Positions 45,427 to 53,511 of a stretch of 64,000 nt of DNA are shown one piece after another. Both the position numbers and the translations under genes were made by a program. The notes under the pieces are model-generated. The model ran no database searches. It was not told the origin of the DNA and was given only the letters and a program-made list of their open reading frames with translations. The stretch's first letter is position 1. Each line of letters opens with the position of its first letter. This DNA is from BOG-931 sp963761525 (lineage in GTDB: Bacteria > Pseudomonadota > Alphaproteobacteria > Rhizobiales > Xanthobacteraceae), in NCBI GenBank assembly GCA_963761525.1, contig CAVXHG010000008.1, forward strand, positions 620,001-684,000. The letters run 5' to 3'.

Positions 45427-46398
45427 ATGCGCCATCTCGGAATCGCAGTCGCGGCGCTTCTGGTTGCCGGGCCGACGGTTGCGCGCGCGGACTATCCTGA
45501 CCGCACGATTGAAATCGTGGTTCCCTATACGCCGGGCGGCACTGTCGATCTTCTCGCTCGGGCATTGGCTCCGAGACTGACGGCAGCCTGGGGACAGCCG
45601 GTCGTGATCCTTAATCGCCCGGGCGCTGGCGGCAGCGTCGGCGCCGAGTTCGTGGCGAAAGCCGCGCCCGACGGCTACACGCTCTACATATCGACCAACT
45701 CGCCGCTAACGACGAATTTGGCGCTTTATCCGTCGCTCGGCTACGACCCGCTGCGCGATTTCGAGACGGTCATTCTTGCCGGCGAAAATCCGCTCATCCT
45801 TTCGGCAAACCCGAAACTGCCGGTCACGGACGTGAAAGAACTGATTGCGCTTGCAAAGAGCGAGCCCGGCAAGCTCAATGCCGGCACGTCGGGGAACGGC
45901 TCGACGGGACATTTGTCGCTTGCCACCTTCAACAAGGAGGCGGGTGTTTCGATCACTCATGTGCCGTATCGCGGTGGCGTTCCGAGCCTGTTGGCAGCCG
46001 TCTCCGGCGAGGTGCAACTGGTGTTCAGCGATATTGTGCCGGCCATTCCGCAGATCCGCGATAATCGATTGAAAGCGCTCGCTCAGACCGGTCTTCGCCG
46101 CGCGCGTATTGCTCCCGATATCCCGACGCTGGACCAGTCGGGATTGCCGGGTTTCGATATCGCGGCGTGGATCGGCATTGTCGCCCCTAAGAACACGCCC
46201 GGCGATATCGTGCAAAAGCTCAATGGTGAAATCGGGCGCGCGCTGAAGGATCCGGAATTCGCTGCCAAGATTTCCGCCATCGGCATCGATCCGATCGGCA
46301 GTACGCCCGAGGAGTTTGCGGCTTTTCTGCGCAAGGAAATTCCGCGCTGGAAACAGATCGCGCAGGACGCCGACGTGAAAGTTGAAGGCGATCGCTGA
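45427..46398 (+). CDS. Bug/TctC-family solute receptor
   Basis: 323 residues. Signal peptide MRHLGIAVAALLVAGPTVARA, then YPDRTIEIVVPYTPGGTVDL, QPVVILNRPGAGGSVGAEFV, the pocket VPYRGGVPSLLAAVSGEVQL and C-terminal KEIPRWKQIAQDADVKVE. Canonical for the family. No permease genes are adjacent, and the gene stands alone between an Fnr-type regulator and a convergent MmyB-like regulator. Confidence 0.9.
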   Translation: MRHLGIAVAALLVAGPTVARADYPDRTIEIVVPYTPGGTVDLLARALAPRLTAAWGQPVVILNRPGAGGSVGAEFVAKAAPDGYTLYISTNSPLTTNLALYPSLGYDPLRDFETVILAGENPLILSANPKLPVTDVKELIALAKSEPGKLNAGTSGNGSTGHLSLATFNKEAGVSITHVPYRGGVPSLLAAVSGEVQLVFSDIVPAIPQIRDNRLKALAQTGLRRARIAPDIPTLDQSGLPGFDIAAWIGIVAPKNTPGDIVQKLNGEIGRALKDPEFAAKISAIGIDPIGSTPEEFAAFLRKEIPRWKQIAQDADVKVEGDR

Positions 46399-46424
46399 CC
46401 GGCGCGGACGGAGCTACACTTAGA

Positions 46425-47263
46425 TCATTTGGCCTTGGAAGTTTGCGATTTGATGAGCGCTCTGATCTTGTCGCATCGACAGGTGTTGCCGGATTGTAGA
46501 TCACCATGCCAAGGTCAGGCCGGCCGTCGACGGCAAAGGCCGAATATTCCATCGTGAGGGCACCGGCGACCGGATGGTGCAGGATTTTTGCGCCATCGCC
46601 ATATTTGCGGACGTCATTGTCGCGCCACATCGCTTCGAATTCCGGACTCGTACGGCACAGCTCATCCACGAGCGATTGGATTTCCCGCGTGGCGCCTGCA
46701 CGCGCGGCATCGGCGCGGAACGCCGCGACCACGAAGCGCGCGACGCTTTCCCAATCTGACTGTGCGGAGCGCACACGCGCGTTGGAGAATACAAGGCGCA
46801 GGATATTGCGTTGCGACGCCTCAAGCGTTGCATAGTCGGTCAGCACCACGGCGGCTGCGCGGTTCCACGCAACGACGTCCCATGTGGGGGTCTTCACGAA
46901 AGCGGGACTGAGCTCCAGCGCGTCGAGCACGCGCTGGAGCCGCGGCGTGACGCCTTCGGGCGCATGATAACGAACCTCCGGCGGGCGGCCCAAGGCGAGC
47001 AGGAAGATGTGTTCGCGCTCCACATCCGTGAGCATCATGGCGCGGGAAATGCGGTCGAGCACATCGGCGGACGGCGCACCGCCACGGCCCTGTTCAAGCC
47101 ATGTGTACCAGGTGGCGCTGACGTTCGCGCGTTGCGCTACTTCCTCTCGCCGCAGTCCGGGTGTCCGACGACGTTTCGATGGAAGACCAAAGGCCGCGGG
47201 ATCGAGCTTGGCGCGGCGGCTCTTCAAATAGTTTCCAAGCGAGTTTTCGCTGGTCAAAGACAT
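46425..47263 (-). CDS. XRE-family regulator with MmyB-like ligand-binding domain, one frameshift near the C-terminus
   Basis: About 279 residues when corrected. N-terminal HTH (LGNYLKSRRAKLDPAAFGLP, RREEVAQRANVSATWYTWLE), C-terminal MmyB-like domain (PAFVKTPTWDVVAWNRAAA; DVRKYGDGAKILHHPVAG). After GMVIYNPATPVDA a base is missing near 46473; restoring it gives DKIRALIKSQTSKAK and a stop at 46425. As read without correction the frame runs on to 46220 and overlaps the convergent Bug gene, which is an artefact. Divergent from an SDR gene, the usual partner and target of this regulator group, with a palindrome between. Confidence 0.88.
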
Positions 47264-47278
47264 AGCGATCCAGTTAGT

Positions 47279-47296
47279 CATTATACCCGTATAATG
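47279..47296. promoter_or_regulatory. Divergent promoter/operator with two back-to-back TATAAT boxes
   Basis: CATTATAC-CC-GTATAATG is a perfect palindrome with 8-bp arms. Each arm contains TATAAT, reading outward on the plus strand (47290-47295) and on the minus strand (47280-47285). It lies 16 bp from the regulator ATG and 66 bp from the SDR ATG. A bound repressor here would cover both -10 boxes. Confidence 0.7.
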
Positions 47297-47361
47297 TCAC
47301 TACTTTACCACGATAATGCGCACGACGATATAGCCTCCAGCAACACCAGGAGGACTTCTTC

Positions 47362-48255
47362 ATGCGCGTCTTCGTTACCGGTGCGACCGGATTCGTCGGC
47401 TCTGCCGTCGTCAAGGAACTGATCGATGCGGGACACAAGGTGCTCGGGCTTGCCCGGTCCGATGCTGCCGCCGCGTCGCTCGCCACAGCAGGTGCCGAGG
47501 TCCATCGCGGCTCGCTCGACGATCTCGACAGTCTGCGCAGAGGTGCTACCGCTGCCGACGGCGTGATCCACACCGCCTTCATCCACGACTTCTCGAAATT
47601 CAAGGAGAACTGCGAGATAGATAAGCGCGCGATCGAGGCGATCGGCGATGCTCTCGCCGGCTCCGATCGTCCCTTGATCGTCACCTCCGGGACCGCGCTC
47701 GTTTCGCCGGGTCGCCTCGCGACCGAGGATATCGTGCCTGCTTTCACCCCCGCCGGGTTTCCTCGCGCCTCAGAGCACGTGGCGGATTCGCTGGCGTCGC
47801 GTGGAGTTCGCGCGGCGGCGGTGCGGCTTTCGCCATCGGTTCATGGCGACGGCGATCACGGCTTTGTTCCGCGCCTCATCGCAATCGCACGCGAAAAGGG
47901 CGCTTCGGCATATGTGGGCGAAGGTCTCAACCGCTGGTCCGCGGTGCACCGGCTCGATTCCGCGAGGCTCTACAGGCTTGTGCTTGAGAAGGGTTCCGCG
48001 GGAGCCCGGTACCATGGGGTCGCCGACGAGGGCGTACCGTTCCGTGACATCGCCGATGTAATCGGCCGTCGGCTGAACCTACCGGTCATCAGCAAGGCCC
48101 CCGAGGAGGCAGCCGAACACTTTGGCTGGCTCGCGCATTTTGCCGCGATCGATTGTCCAGCTTCGAGCGCGCAAACGCAGGAGCGGCTGGGTTGGCTGCC
48201 AAACGAGCCCGGGCTGATACCAGACCTAGACCGGCCGCGTTATTTCGAAAGTTGA
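47362..48255 (+). CDS. SDR-family NAD(P)-dependent oxidoreductase (atypical epimerase-like)
   Basis: 297 residues. N-terminal dinucleotide motif VTGATGFVGSAVVKELIDAG, followed by the NmrA/atypical SDR pattern VLGLARSDAAAASLATAGAE and VIHTAFIHDF. The YxxxK is replaced: the region reads ASEHVADSLASRGVRAAAV, common in this subgroup. Substrate-side part YHGVADEGVPFRDIADVIGR. Close homologues are induced by MmyB-like regulators encoded next to them. The ATG at 47362 follows GGAGGA. Confidence 0.9.
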   Translation: MRVFVTGATGFVGSAVVKELIDAGHKVLGLARSDAAAASLATAGAEVHRGSLDDLDSLRRGATAADGVIHTAFIHDFSKFKENCEIDKRAIEAIGDALAGSDRPLIVTSGTALVSPGRLATEDIVPAFTPAGFPRASEHVADSLASRGVRAAAVRLSPSVHGDGDHGFVPRLIAIAREKGASAYVGEGLNRWSAVHRLDSARLYRLVLEKGSAGARYHGVADEGVPFRDIADVIGRRLNLPVISKAPEEAAEHFGWLAHFAAIDCPASSAQTQERLGWLPNEPGLIPDLDRPRYFES

Positions 48256-48327
48256 AGATACAAATGTCGAAAACGGATAGAACGTGAAGGATGAAGGGAT
48301 CGCGGATCGCCGAGGGCGCGTTCAATT

Positions 48328-49533
48328 TCAAGCGGCGTAAGTTGTCGGAACGGATGGTTCTTTGTTCCATTCGGTCACGGGGTCATATCCCCAAACCCAG
48401 TCGGAGCTGCCGTGAACGCTGCTCTTGCCGGAGGCAATGGATTCCTTCTGCGCGGTCGCGTCGCGCATGTGCTTGAAGCGTGCGTTTGAGAAAGACAACC
48501 GCTGCACCCCGTGCACGCGCGGAATACGCACGCGCCGGAAACCGGCAAAAGCCTCCGCCGGATCGGCGCAAGCCGCCAGCCAGCGCCCGAGGATGTAGGA
48601 GTCCTCGAAAGCCTGACAGGCGCCTTGCCCCGCATTCGGCAGCATCGCGTGCGCGGCATCGCCGATCAGCTGGATACGGCCACGACCCCAATTCTGCGTC
48701 AGCGGCCGCGTGAACAGGCCCCATTTCGAGCATTGGGTGACAAGGCTCAAGAGCTTTTCCAGACGCGGCTCGGAATTGGGGAAGCTTGCCCGCATCTCGT
48801 CCGGGTCGCCACGGGTCGACCAGCCTTCGTCGACCCATTCATCGGTGTCCTGCTGGGTAACGATGTTCACGAGCTTCTTGTCGCGGATGTAATAGCTGAT
48901 GAGATGCCGGCCGGGCCCAACCCACTGGACGTGGCCGGTCGGTTCTAGGATTTCAGCCGGGACATCGTTGCCGTCGAGCAGCGCGCGCCAGACCATCTGG
49001 CCCGTATAGGTCGGGTTGTCGTCGCCGTAGAGCGCCCGCCGGATCACGGAGCGCACGCCGTCGGCTGCGATCACGTACTCGGCTTCGACCTGGGCGCCAT
49101 TGTCGAATTTCAGAATCGACGAGTCGGTTCTTTCTTCTATGGCAGTGAGGCGATGTCCAAGGTGGACATCGCTTGAATCAAGTCCGCTTGCGAGCGCGTT
49201 CAGCAGGTCGGCGCGATGGAAAGTGTAGTAGGGCGCGCCGTACTGCGCTCCGGTCTTGAGGCGATCGTTGAATTCGAGGAATTCCCCGGTCAGCATGTTG
49301 CGCGTGTAAATTCCCGGCGAGGAGTAGCCGATTGCGGCGACCTGTTCGCCGCGGCCGATGGCGCGCAGCGCCTTCACGGCCTGTGGGCTGACATTAACGG
49401 CTGCTCCGATTTCCCCTAGAGCTGGCGCTGCTTCGAAAACTTGAGCCTTCAGGCCGAAGGTTTGCAAAGCATTTGCGGTCGCTACTCCGGCGAGCCCGCC
49501 GCCGACGATGGCTATCCTGCAATCTGAGGACAT
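48328..49533 (-). CDS. FAD-dependent aromatic monooxygenase (salicylate/hydroxybenzoate hydroxylase family)
   Basis: 401 residues, group A flavoprotein monooxygenase. FAD ADP-binding motif IAIVGGGLAGVATANAL, DG motif YVIAADGVRSVIRRAL, and the GD motif LIGDAAHAMLPNAGQGACQA. Middle region with RADLLNALASGL. Resembles salicylate 1-monooxygenase and 3-hydroxybenzoate 6-hydroxylase, enzymes that hydroxylate phenolic acids with NAD(P)H. No ring-cleavage gene is adjacent, but a maleylacetate-reductase-like gene lies 10 kb downstream. Start ATG 49533. Confidence 0.9.
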   Translation of the reverse strand: MSSDCRIAIVGGGLAGVATANALQTFGLKAQVFEAAPALGEIGAAVNVSPQAVKALRAIGRGEQVAAIGYSSPGIYTRNMLTGEFLEFNDRLKTGAQYGAPYYTFHRADLLNALASGLDSSDVHLGHRLTAIEERTDSSILKFDNGAQVEAEYVIAADGVRSVIRRALYGDDNPTYTGQMVWRALLDGNDVPAEILEPTGHVQWVGPGRHLISYYIRDKKLVNIVTQQDTDEWVDEGWSTRGDPDEMRASFPNSEPRLEKLLSLVTQCSKWGLFTRPLTQNWGRGRIQLIGDAAHAMLPNAGQGACQAFEDSYILGRWLAACADPAEAFAGFRRVRIPRVHGVQRLSFSNARFKHMRDATAQKESIASGKSSVHGSSDWVWGYDPVTEWNKEPSVPTTYAA

Positions 49534-49643
49534 GCGTTCCTCTTGGTCAGCGCCGCGATTGATCCCGGCGCGCGTTCACTCAAGCATAGCAAAATCCCGC
49601 TGCGGCAACGGGACGACGGCATGCCGTGGCAAACCGTAAACTG

Positions 49644-50318
49644 TTAGTGAGTTTGCCCGAACAGGTGGGTGAGGAAGTTGCCGCTATCGGGCGGCGGGTC
49701 GGCCGTCGCCTCAGCGTCAGCCGGCCGCCTGCGCGGCAGCGGGATAGCCCCATCCGCCATGGCGAGGACCTTCGGCCGATGCGGCGGCAGCGGGATTGGG
49801 CCGGTGAGCGGCGCTGAAGCGGCCGGGGTGTCGGAGGAGCCGTCATTCGATGCTGCGCTTTGCGATTGCTGGCCGCCAATCGCCTGGGCCGGATCGGGCC
49901 AAGGTGAATTTGCTGAATTTGCCGCTGCCTGATCCGCAGTTTGAGGAGCTGCCGGTGCATTCCGGGTGGGCGCGGCAGGAGCCGGCGCCAAGGAAGCCGT
50001 CGTCGTGGGGGCGGGCGTGGCACTGTCACTCAACTGATTGGCGTCCGCGCCGCGCGCGTCGGTCGCGGTTGCTCTCGCTTCGACAACAGGCGCGTTCGTC
50101 GGGGTCGACACGCTACTCGCTGCTGCTGGCGCGGCATTTGCCGTATCGGCGGCTGCGAGTGGTCGTGGTGAAGGGATCACAGGCTGCGCGACAAAGGTGC
50201 GCATGAAGGCGGTGATGCTCCACAACATCACCGGAACCGCAGTGATGATGACCGCCAGGATCGCAATCCGGCGCAGCACTGGCCCGAACGATTGAGAATG
50301 ATCGTCGTCAAAACGCAT
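49644..50318 (-). CDS. Ala/Pro-rich membrane-anchored hypothetical protein
   Basis: 224 residues from ATG 50318. A short cytoplasmic part (MRFDDDHSQSFGPVLRR), one membrane segment (IAILAVIITAVPVMLWSITA), then about 160 residues of low-complexity Ala/Pro/Thr sequence and a C-terminal pair of similar motifs (GPIPLPPHRPKVLAMADG and GAIPLPRRRPADAEA). The PLPxRRP motif occurs in several alphaproteobacterial envelope proteins of unknown function. Lies 19 bp after hemB on the same strand. Confidence 0.6.
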   Translation of the reverse strand: MRFDDDHSQSFGPVLRRIAILAVIITAVPVMLWSITAFMRTFVAQPVIPSPRPLAAADTANAAPAAASSVSTPTNAPVVEARATATDARGADANQLSDSATPAPTTTASLAPAPAAPTRNAPAAPQTADQAAANSANSPWPDPAQAIGGQQSQSAASNDGSSDTPAASAPLTGPIPLPPHRPKVLAMADGAIPLPRRRPADAEATADPPPDSGNFLTHLFGQTH

Positions 50319-50361
50319 GACACCCGCCTCGCTACCCACCACCCCCCGGCGGAGACGCTTA

Positions 50362-51426
50362 TTATGAGCCGCTCTTCTTGAGCTTCTCGGCGATCCGCGC
50401 CGCGAAGTAGGTCAACACCCCATCAGCGCCGGCCCGTTTGAAGGCGATAAGGCTTTCCATCATCGCTTTGTCCCCGTCGAGCCAGCCATTCCCCACGGCG
50501 GCCATGATCATCGCATACTCACCGGAGACTTGGTAGGCGAATGTCGGCATCCCGAACGCGGCTTTGACCCGGTAAAGAATATCGAGATAGGGCAGGCCAG
50601 GCTTGACCATGACCATGTCGGCGCCTTCGGCGATATCGAGTTCCACTTCGCGCAACGCCTCATCCGAATTGGCAGGATCCATCTGATAGGTGCGCTTGTC
50701 GCCGGCAAGCGTTGCGCTGGAACCAACCGCGTCGCGGAACGGGCCGTAAAAGGCCGAGGCATATTTGGCGGCGTAGGCCATGATCTGGACATCGCCGAAG
50801 CCCGCGGCATCGAGGCCCGCGCGGATAGCGCCAACGCGACCGTCCATCATGTCGGAGGGAGCGATGATGTCGCACCCGGCTTCAGCTTCGACCAGCGCCT
50901 GCTTCACCAGCACGGCGACGGTTTCGTCGTTGAGGATGATGCCGTCGCGCAGCAAGCCATCATGGCCGTGGCTGGTATAGGGATCGAGCGCGACGTCGCA
51001 GAGCACGCCGATCTCCGGAACTTCCTTCTTGATGGCGCGGATCGCCTTGCAAACCAGATTGTCCGGATTGAGCGCTTCGGTGCCGTCGTGATCGCGGCGG
51101 TCCGGTTGGGTGTAGGGGAACAGTGCGATACAGGGGATCGACAGTTTGGCCGCGCGTTCGGCCGCGCGAACCGCTTCATCAACCGACAAGCGCTCGACGT
51201 CGGGCATCGAGTCGACTGGTGCGCGTATCCCGGTTCCGTCAACCAGGAACAACGGCCAGATCAGGTCATCGGTGGTGAGCACGTGCTCGCGTACCATGCG
51301 ACGGGCCCAGTCGGCGCGGCGACTGCGGCGGGGCCGGATCGAAAGATCGAGTTTTTCCGCCGGCTTTTCCGTTTCGACCGGAGTAAGGCGACTGCGCTCC
51401 AGCGGCCGGCCGAATTTGACTGCCAT
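50362..51426 (-). CDS. hemB: Delta-aminolevulinic acid dehydratase (porphobilinogen synthase)
   Basis: 354 residues. Condenses two 5-aminolevulinates to porphobilinogen (heme pathway). Schiff-base lysines in MAYAAKYASAFYGPFRDAV and VMVKPGLPYLDILYRV. The metal site region CDVALDPYTSHGHDGLL has Asp where zinc enzymes have Cys, so this is the magnesium-dependent type known from Bradyrhizobium. N-terminal arm PRRSRRADWARRMVREH. Start ATG 51426. Normal length. Confidence 0.96.
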   Translation of the reverse strand: MAVKFGRPLERSRLTPVETEKPAEKLDLSIRPRRSRRADWARRMVREHVLTTDDLIWPLFLVDGTGIRAPVDSMPDVERLSVDEAVRAAERAAKLSIPCIALFPYTQPDRRDHDGTEALNPDNLVCKAIRAIKKEVPEIGVLCDVALDPYTSHGHDGLLRDGIILNDETVAVLVKQALVEAEAGCDIIAPSDMMDGRVGAIRAGLDAAGFGDVQIMAYAAKYASAFYGPFRDAVGSSATLAGDKRTYQMDPANSDEALREVELDIAEGADMVMVKPGLPYLDILYRVKAAFGMPTFAYQVSGEYAMIMAAVGNGWLDGDKAMMESLIAFKRAGADGVLTYFAARIAEKLKKSGS

Positions 51427-51569
51427 CGAGGTGCTCCTGTCAGGATTCCGTTTTACCCGGTCCGGACTTGAACCGCCACTGTTACGCCACAGACGTTTTT
51501 GGCAGCGTTTACGGTCAGTTAGATGCGAGCGTTGACGCCCTTTCGGTGCATCTCTATCGCTGCTGACCC

Positions 51570-52064
51570 ATGACCGGCAATATCAGCGGCGACAAGAGCG
51601 CCAACATTGGCGCTAAAGCGCCAAAGCAGCCGACCCGGCCGAGTGACATGCTCGAGCCGGTGCGCGTCAACAAAACGCTCGGCGATGCGGGCACCTGGAC
51701 CGAATACCTCGTGCTGTTTCTGCGCCTGATGGCGGCGGTGTCGCTGGTTAAAGGGCTTTATCATTGGGGTCAGGTCTGCGGCATCGGCGTAAGCGCTGAT
51801 GAAGGTTTCGAGACTCACACCGTGGCCTGGCAGTCCGCGACCGTATTCTTCGCGGTCCTCGATCTCGTCGCCGCCGTCGGGCTTTGGCTCGCCGCCGCCT
51901 GGGGAGCGGTGGTGTGGCTCGGCTCCGTGGTGTCGATGGCGGTGGTTGTGATGTTTTTCCCCAACGTCTTCGGCGCCAGCATCGGAATCGTGTTCGTCGA
52001 GATGACGCTGCTCGCCATCTATTTGTGGCTCGCCATTATGTCGGCGCGCGAGCGGCCGGCCTGA
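51570..52064 (+). CDS. Small membrane protein (DUF6163-like)
   Basis: 164 residues. Four hydrophobic segments: LVLFLRLMAAVSLVKGLYHW, ATVFFAVLDLVAAVGLWLAA, VVWLGSVVSMAVVVMFFPN and VFVEMTLLAIYLWLAIM. The N-terminal 45 residues are polar. Matches the small membrane proteins conserved beside hemB in Bradyrhizobiaceae; function unknown. A long antisense frame over the same bases is a shadow. Confidence 0.75.
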   Translation: MTGNISGDKSANIGAKAPKQPTRPSDMLEPVRVNKTLGDAGTWTEYLVLFLRLMAAVSLVKGLYHWGQVCGIGVSADEGFETHTVAWQSATVFFAVLDLVAAVGLWLAAAWGAVVWLGSVVSMAVVVMFFPNVFGASIGIVFVEMTLLAIYLWLAIMSARERPA

Positions 52065-52219
52065 CTTAAAGCTTCCTGCTCGCCGCGGTGACATCGACTG
52101 CGTCGGCAGCGAAGCTTGACAATACATCGGCGTACAAAGACTATTTGTTAGTTCCATCTCGCGCCGCGGTGCCGGCGAAGAGCGCGAGGTTTTGAGAAAA
52201 AACCAAGCAGGAGACTGAC

Positions 52220-53443
52220 ATGCGGGTGCGTTTCGCCGCGGTGCGGCCTATCGGATTGTTTGCCGTCCTAGCCGCTGCCGTTTCTTTCGCAACCGTTCTG
52301 CCGGCGGCCGCGCAAGACACGATCAAAATCGGCGAAATGAACTCCTATAAAAGCCAACCTGCTTTTCTTGAGCCTTACAAGAAGGGCTGGCAAATGGCCG
52401 TGGAGGAGGTCAACGCAGCCGGCGGAGTGTTGGGTAAAAAAATTGAAGTGATCTCGCGCGATGACGGCGCCAATCCGGGCGATGCCGTGCGCGCCGCCGA
52501 TGAATTGGTGACCGGCGAAGGCGTGAACATCCTCTGCGGCACTTTTCTTTCGAACGTGGGTCTCGCGGTGACCGAGTTCGCCGGCAAGAAGAAAGTGTTC
52601 TTCCTCGGCGCTGAAGCGCTGACCGACAAAATGGTCTGGCAGAACGGCAATCGCTACACATTCCGCCTGCGCGCCTCGACTTATATGCAGGTGGCGATGC
52701 TGATGCCGTCTGCGCTGGCCGCCAACAAGAAACGCTGGGCGCTGGTTTATCCGAACTTCGAATTCGGACAGGCGTCTGCCGCCGCTTTCAAGCAAATGAT
52801 CAAGGCCAAGCAGCCTGACGTCGAGTTCGTCACCGAGCAGGCTACGCCGCTGGGCAAGATCGACGCCGGCGCTGTCGCGCAGGCTATCGACGATGCCAAG
52901 CCCGACGCTATCTTCAGCGCTGAGTTCGGGCCCGATCTCGCTCAATTCGTGCGTGAGGGCAATACCCGCGGCGTGTTCAAGGATCGCTCCGTTGTGGCGC
53001 TGCTTGCCGGCGAGCCGGAATATCTCCAACCGCTCAAGGATGACGCACCCGTCGGCTGGATCGTCACCGGTTATCCGGCGAGCGCCAGCCTCCCGCCGCA
53101 AAACCCCGAGTTCGTTGCGGCTTACCAGAAGCGTTACCACGAGGTGCCGGTGCTGGGTTCGATCGTCGGCTATTTGACGATCAAGTCGCTCGCCGCCGGT
53201 ATTGCCAAAGCCGGCTCGACCGATACTGAAAAACTCGTGGATGCTTTCGAGGGTTTGCAATTAACTGGCGCATTCGGGCCGTTCCAATATCGCGCTATCG
53301 ACCACCAGTCGACGCTCGGCGGCTATGTCGGCACGATCGCGTTGCAGGACGGCCACGGCATTATGGCAAACTACAAATACATCGACGGCGCTTCGGTGCA
53401 GCCGTCTGATGAAGAGGTGAAGAAGCTGCGGCCTGCAAATTGA
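52220..53443 (+). CDS. Branched-chain amino acid-type ABC transporter substrate-binding protein
   Basis: 407 residues. Signal peptide ending PAAAQDT, then the Peripla_BP_6 pattern DTIKIGEMNSYKSQPAFLEP, KGWQMAVEEVNAAGGVLGKK, VISRDDGANPGDAVRAADEL. LivK/LivJ-type fold. Ligand in this group may be amino acids, amides, urea or aromatic acids. First gene of the importer set, 68 bp before the fused permease. Confidence 0.93.
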   Translation: MRVRFAAVRPIGLFAVLAAAVSFATVLPAAAQDTIKIGEMNSYKSQPAFLEPYKKGWQMAVEEVNAAGGVLGKKIEVISRDDGANPGDAVRAADELVTGEGVNILCGTFLSNVGLAVTEFAGKKKVFFLGAEALTDKMVWQNGNRYTFRLRASTYMQVAMLMPSALAANKKRWALVYPNFEFGQASAAAFKQMIKAKQPDVEFVTEQATPLGKIDAGAVAQAIDDAKPDAIFSAEFGPDLAQFVREGNTRGVFKDRSVVALLAGEPEYLQPLKDDAPVGWIVTGYPASASLPPQNPEFVAAYQKRYHEVPVLGSIVGYLTIKSLAAGIAKAGSTDTEKLVDAFEGLQLTGAFGPFQYRAIDHQSTLGGYVGTIALQDGHGIMANYKYIDGASVQPSDEEVKKLRPAN

Positions 53444-53511
53444 ATGATGCGGCAGCGCGTAGGGGAGGCAGCGATGCTGTGGCGTCGCCGCGTCTTTGAA
53501 GGCGCACGCGG

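Noticed and set aside
46220..46424. Extended C-terminus of the MmyB-like regulator overlapping the Bug gene
   Set aside because: Product of a missing base near 46473; the corrected frame stops at 46425 and removes the overlap.
51519..52157. 212-codon minus-strand frame opposite the small membrane protein
   Set aside because: His/Asp/Arg-rich shadow of a strongly hydrophobic plus-strand gene.
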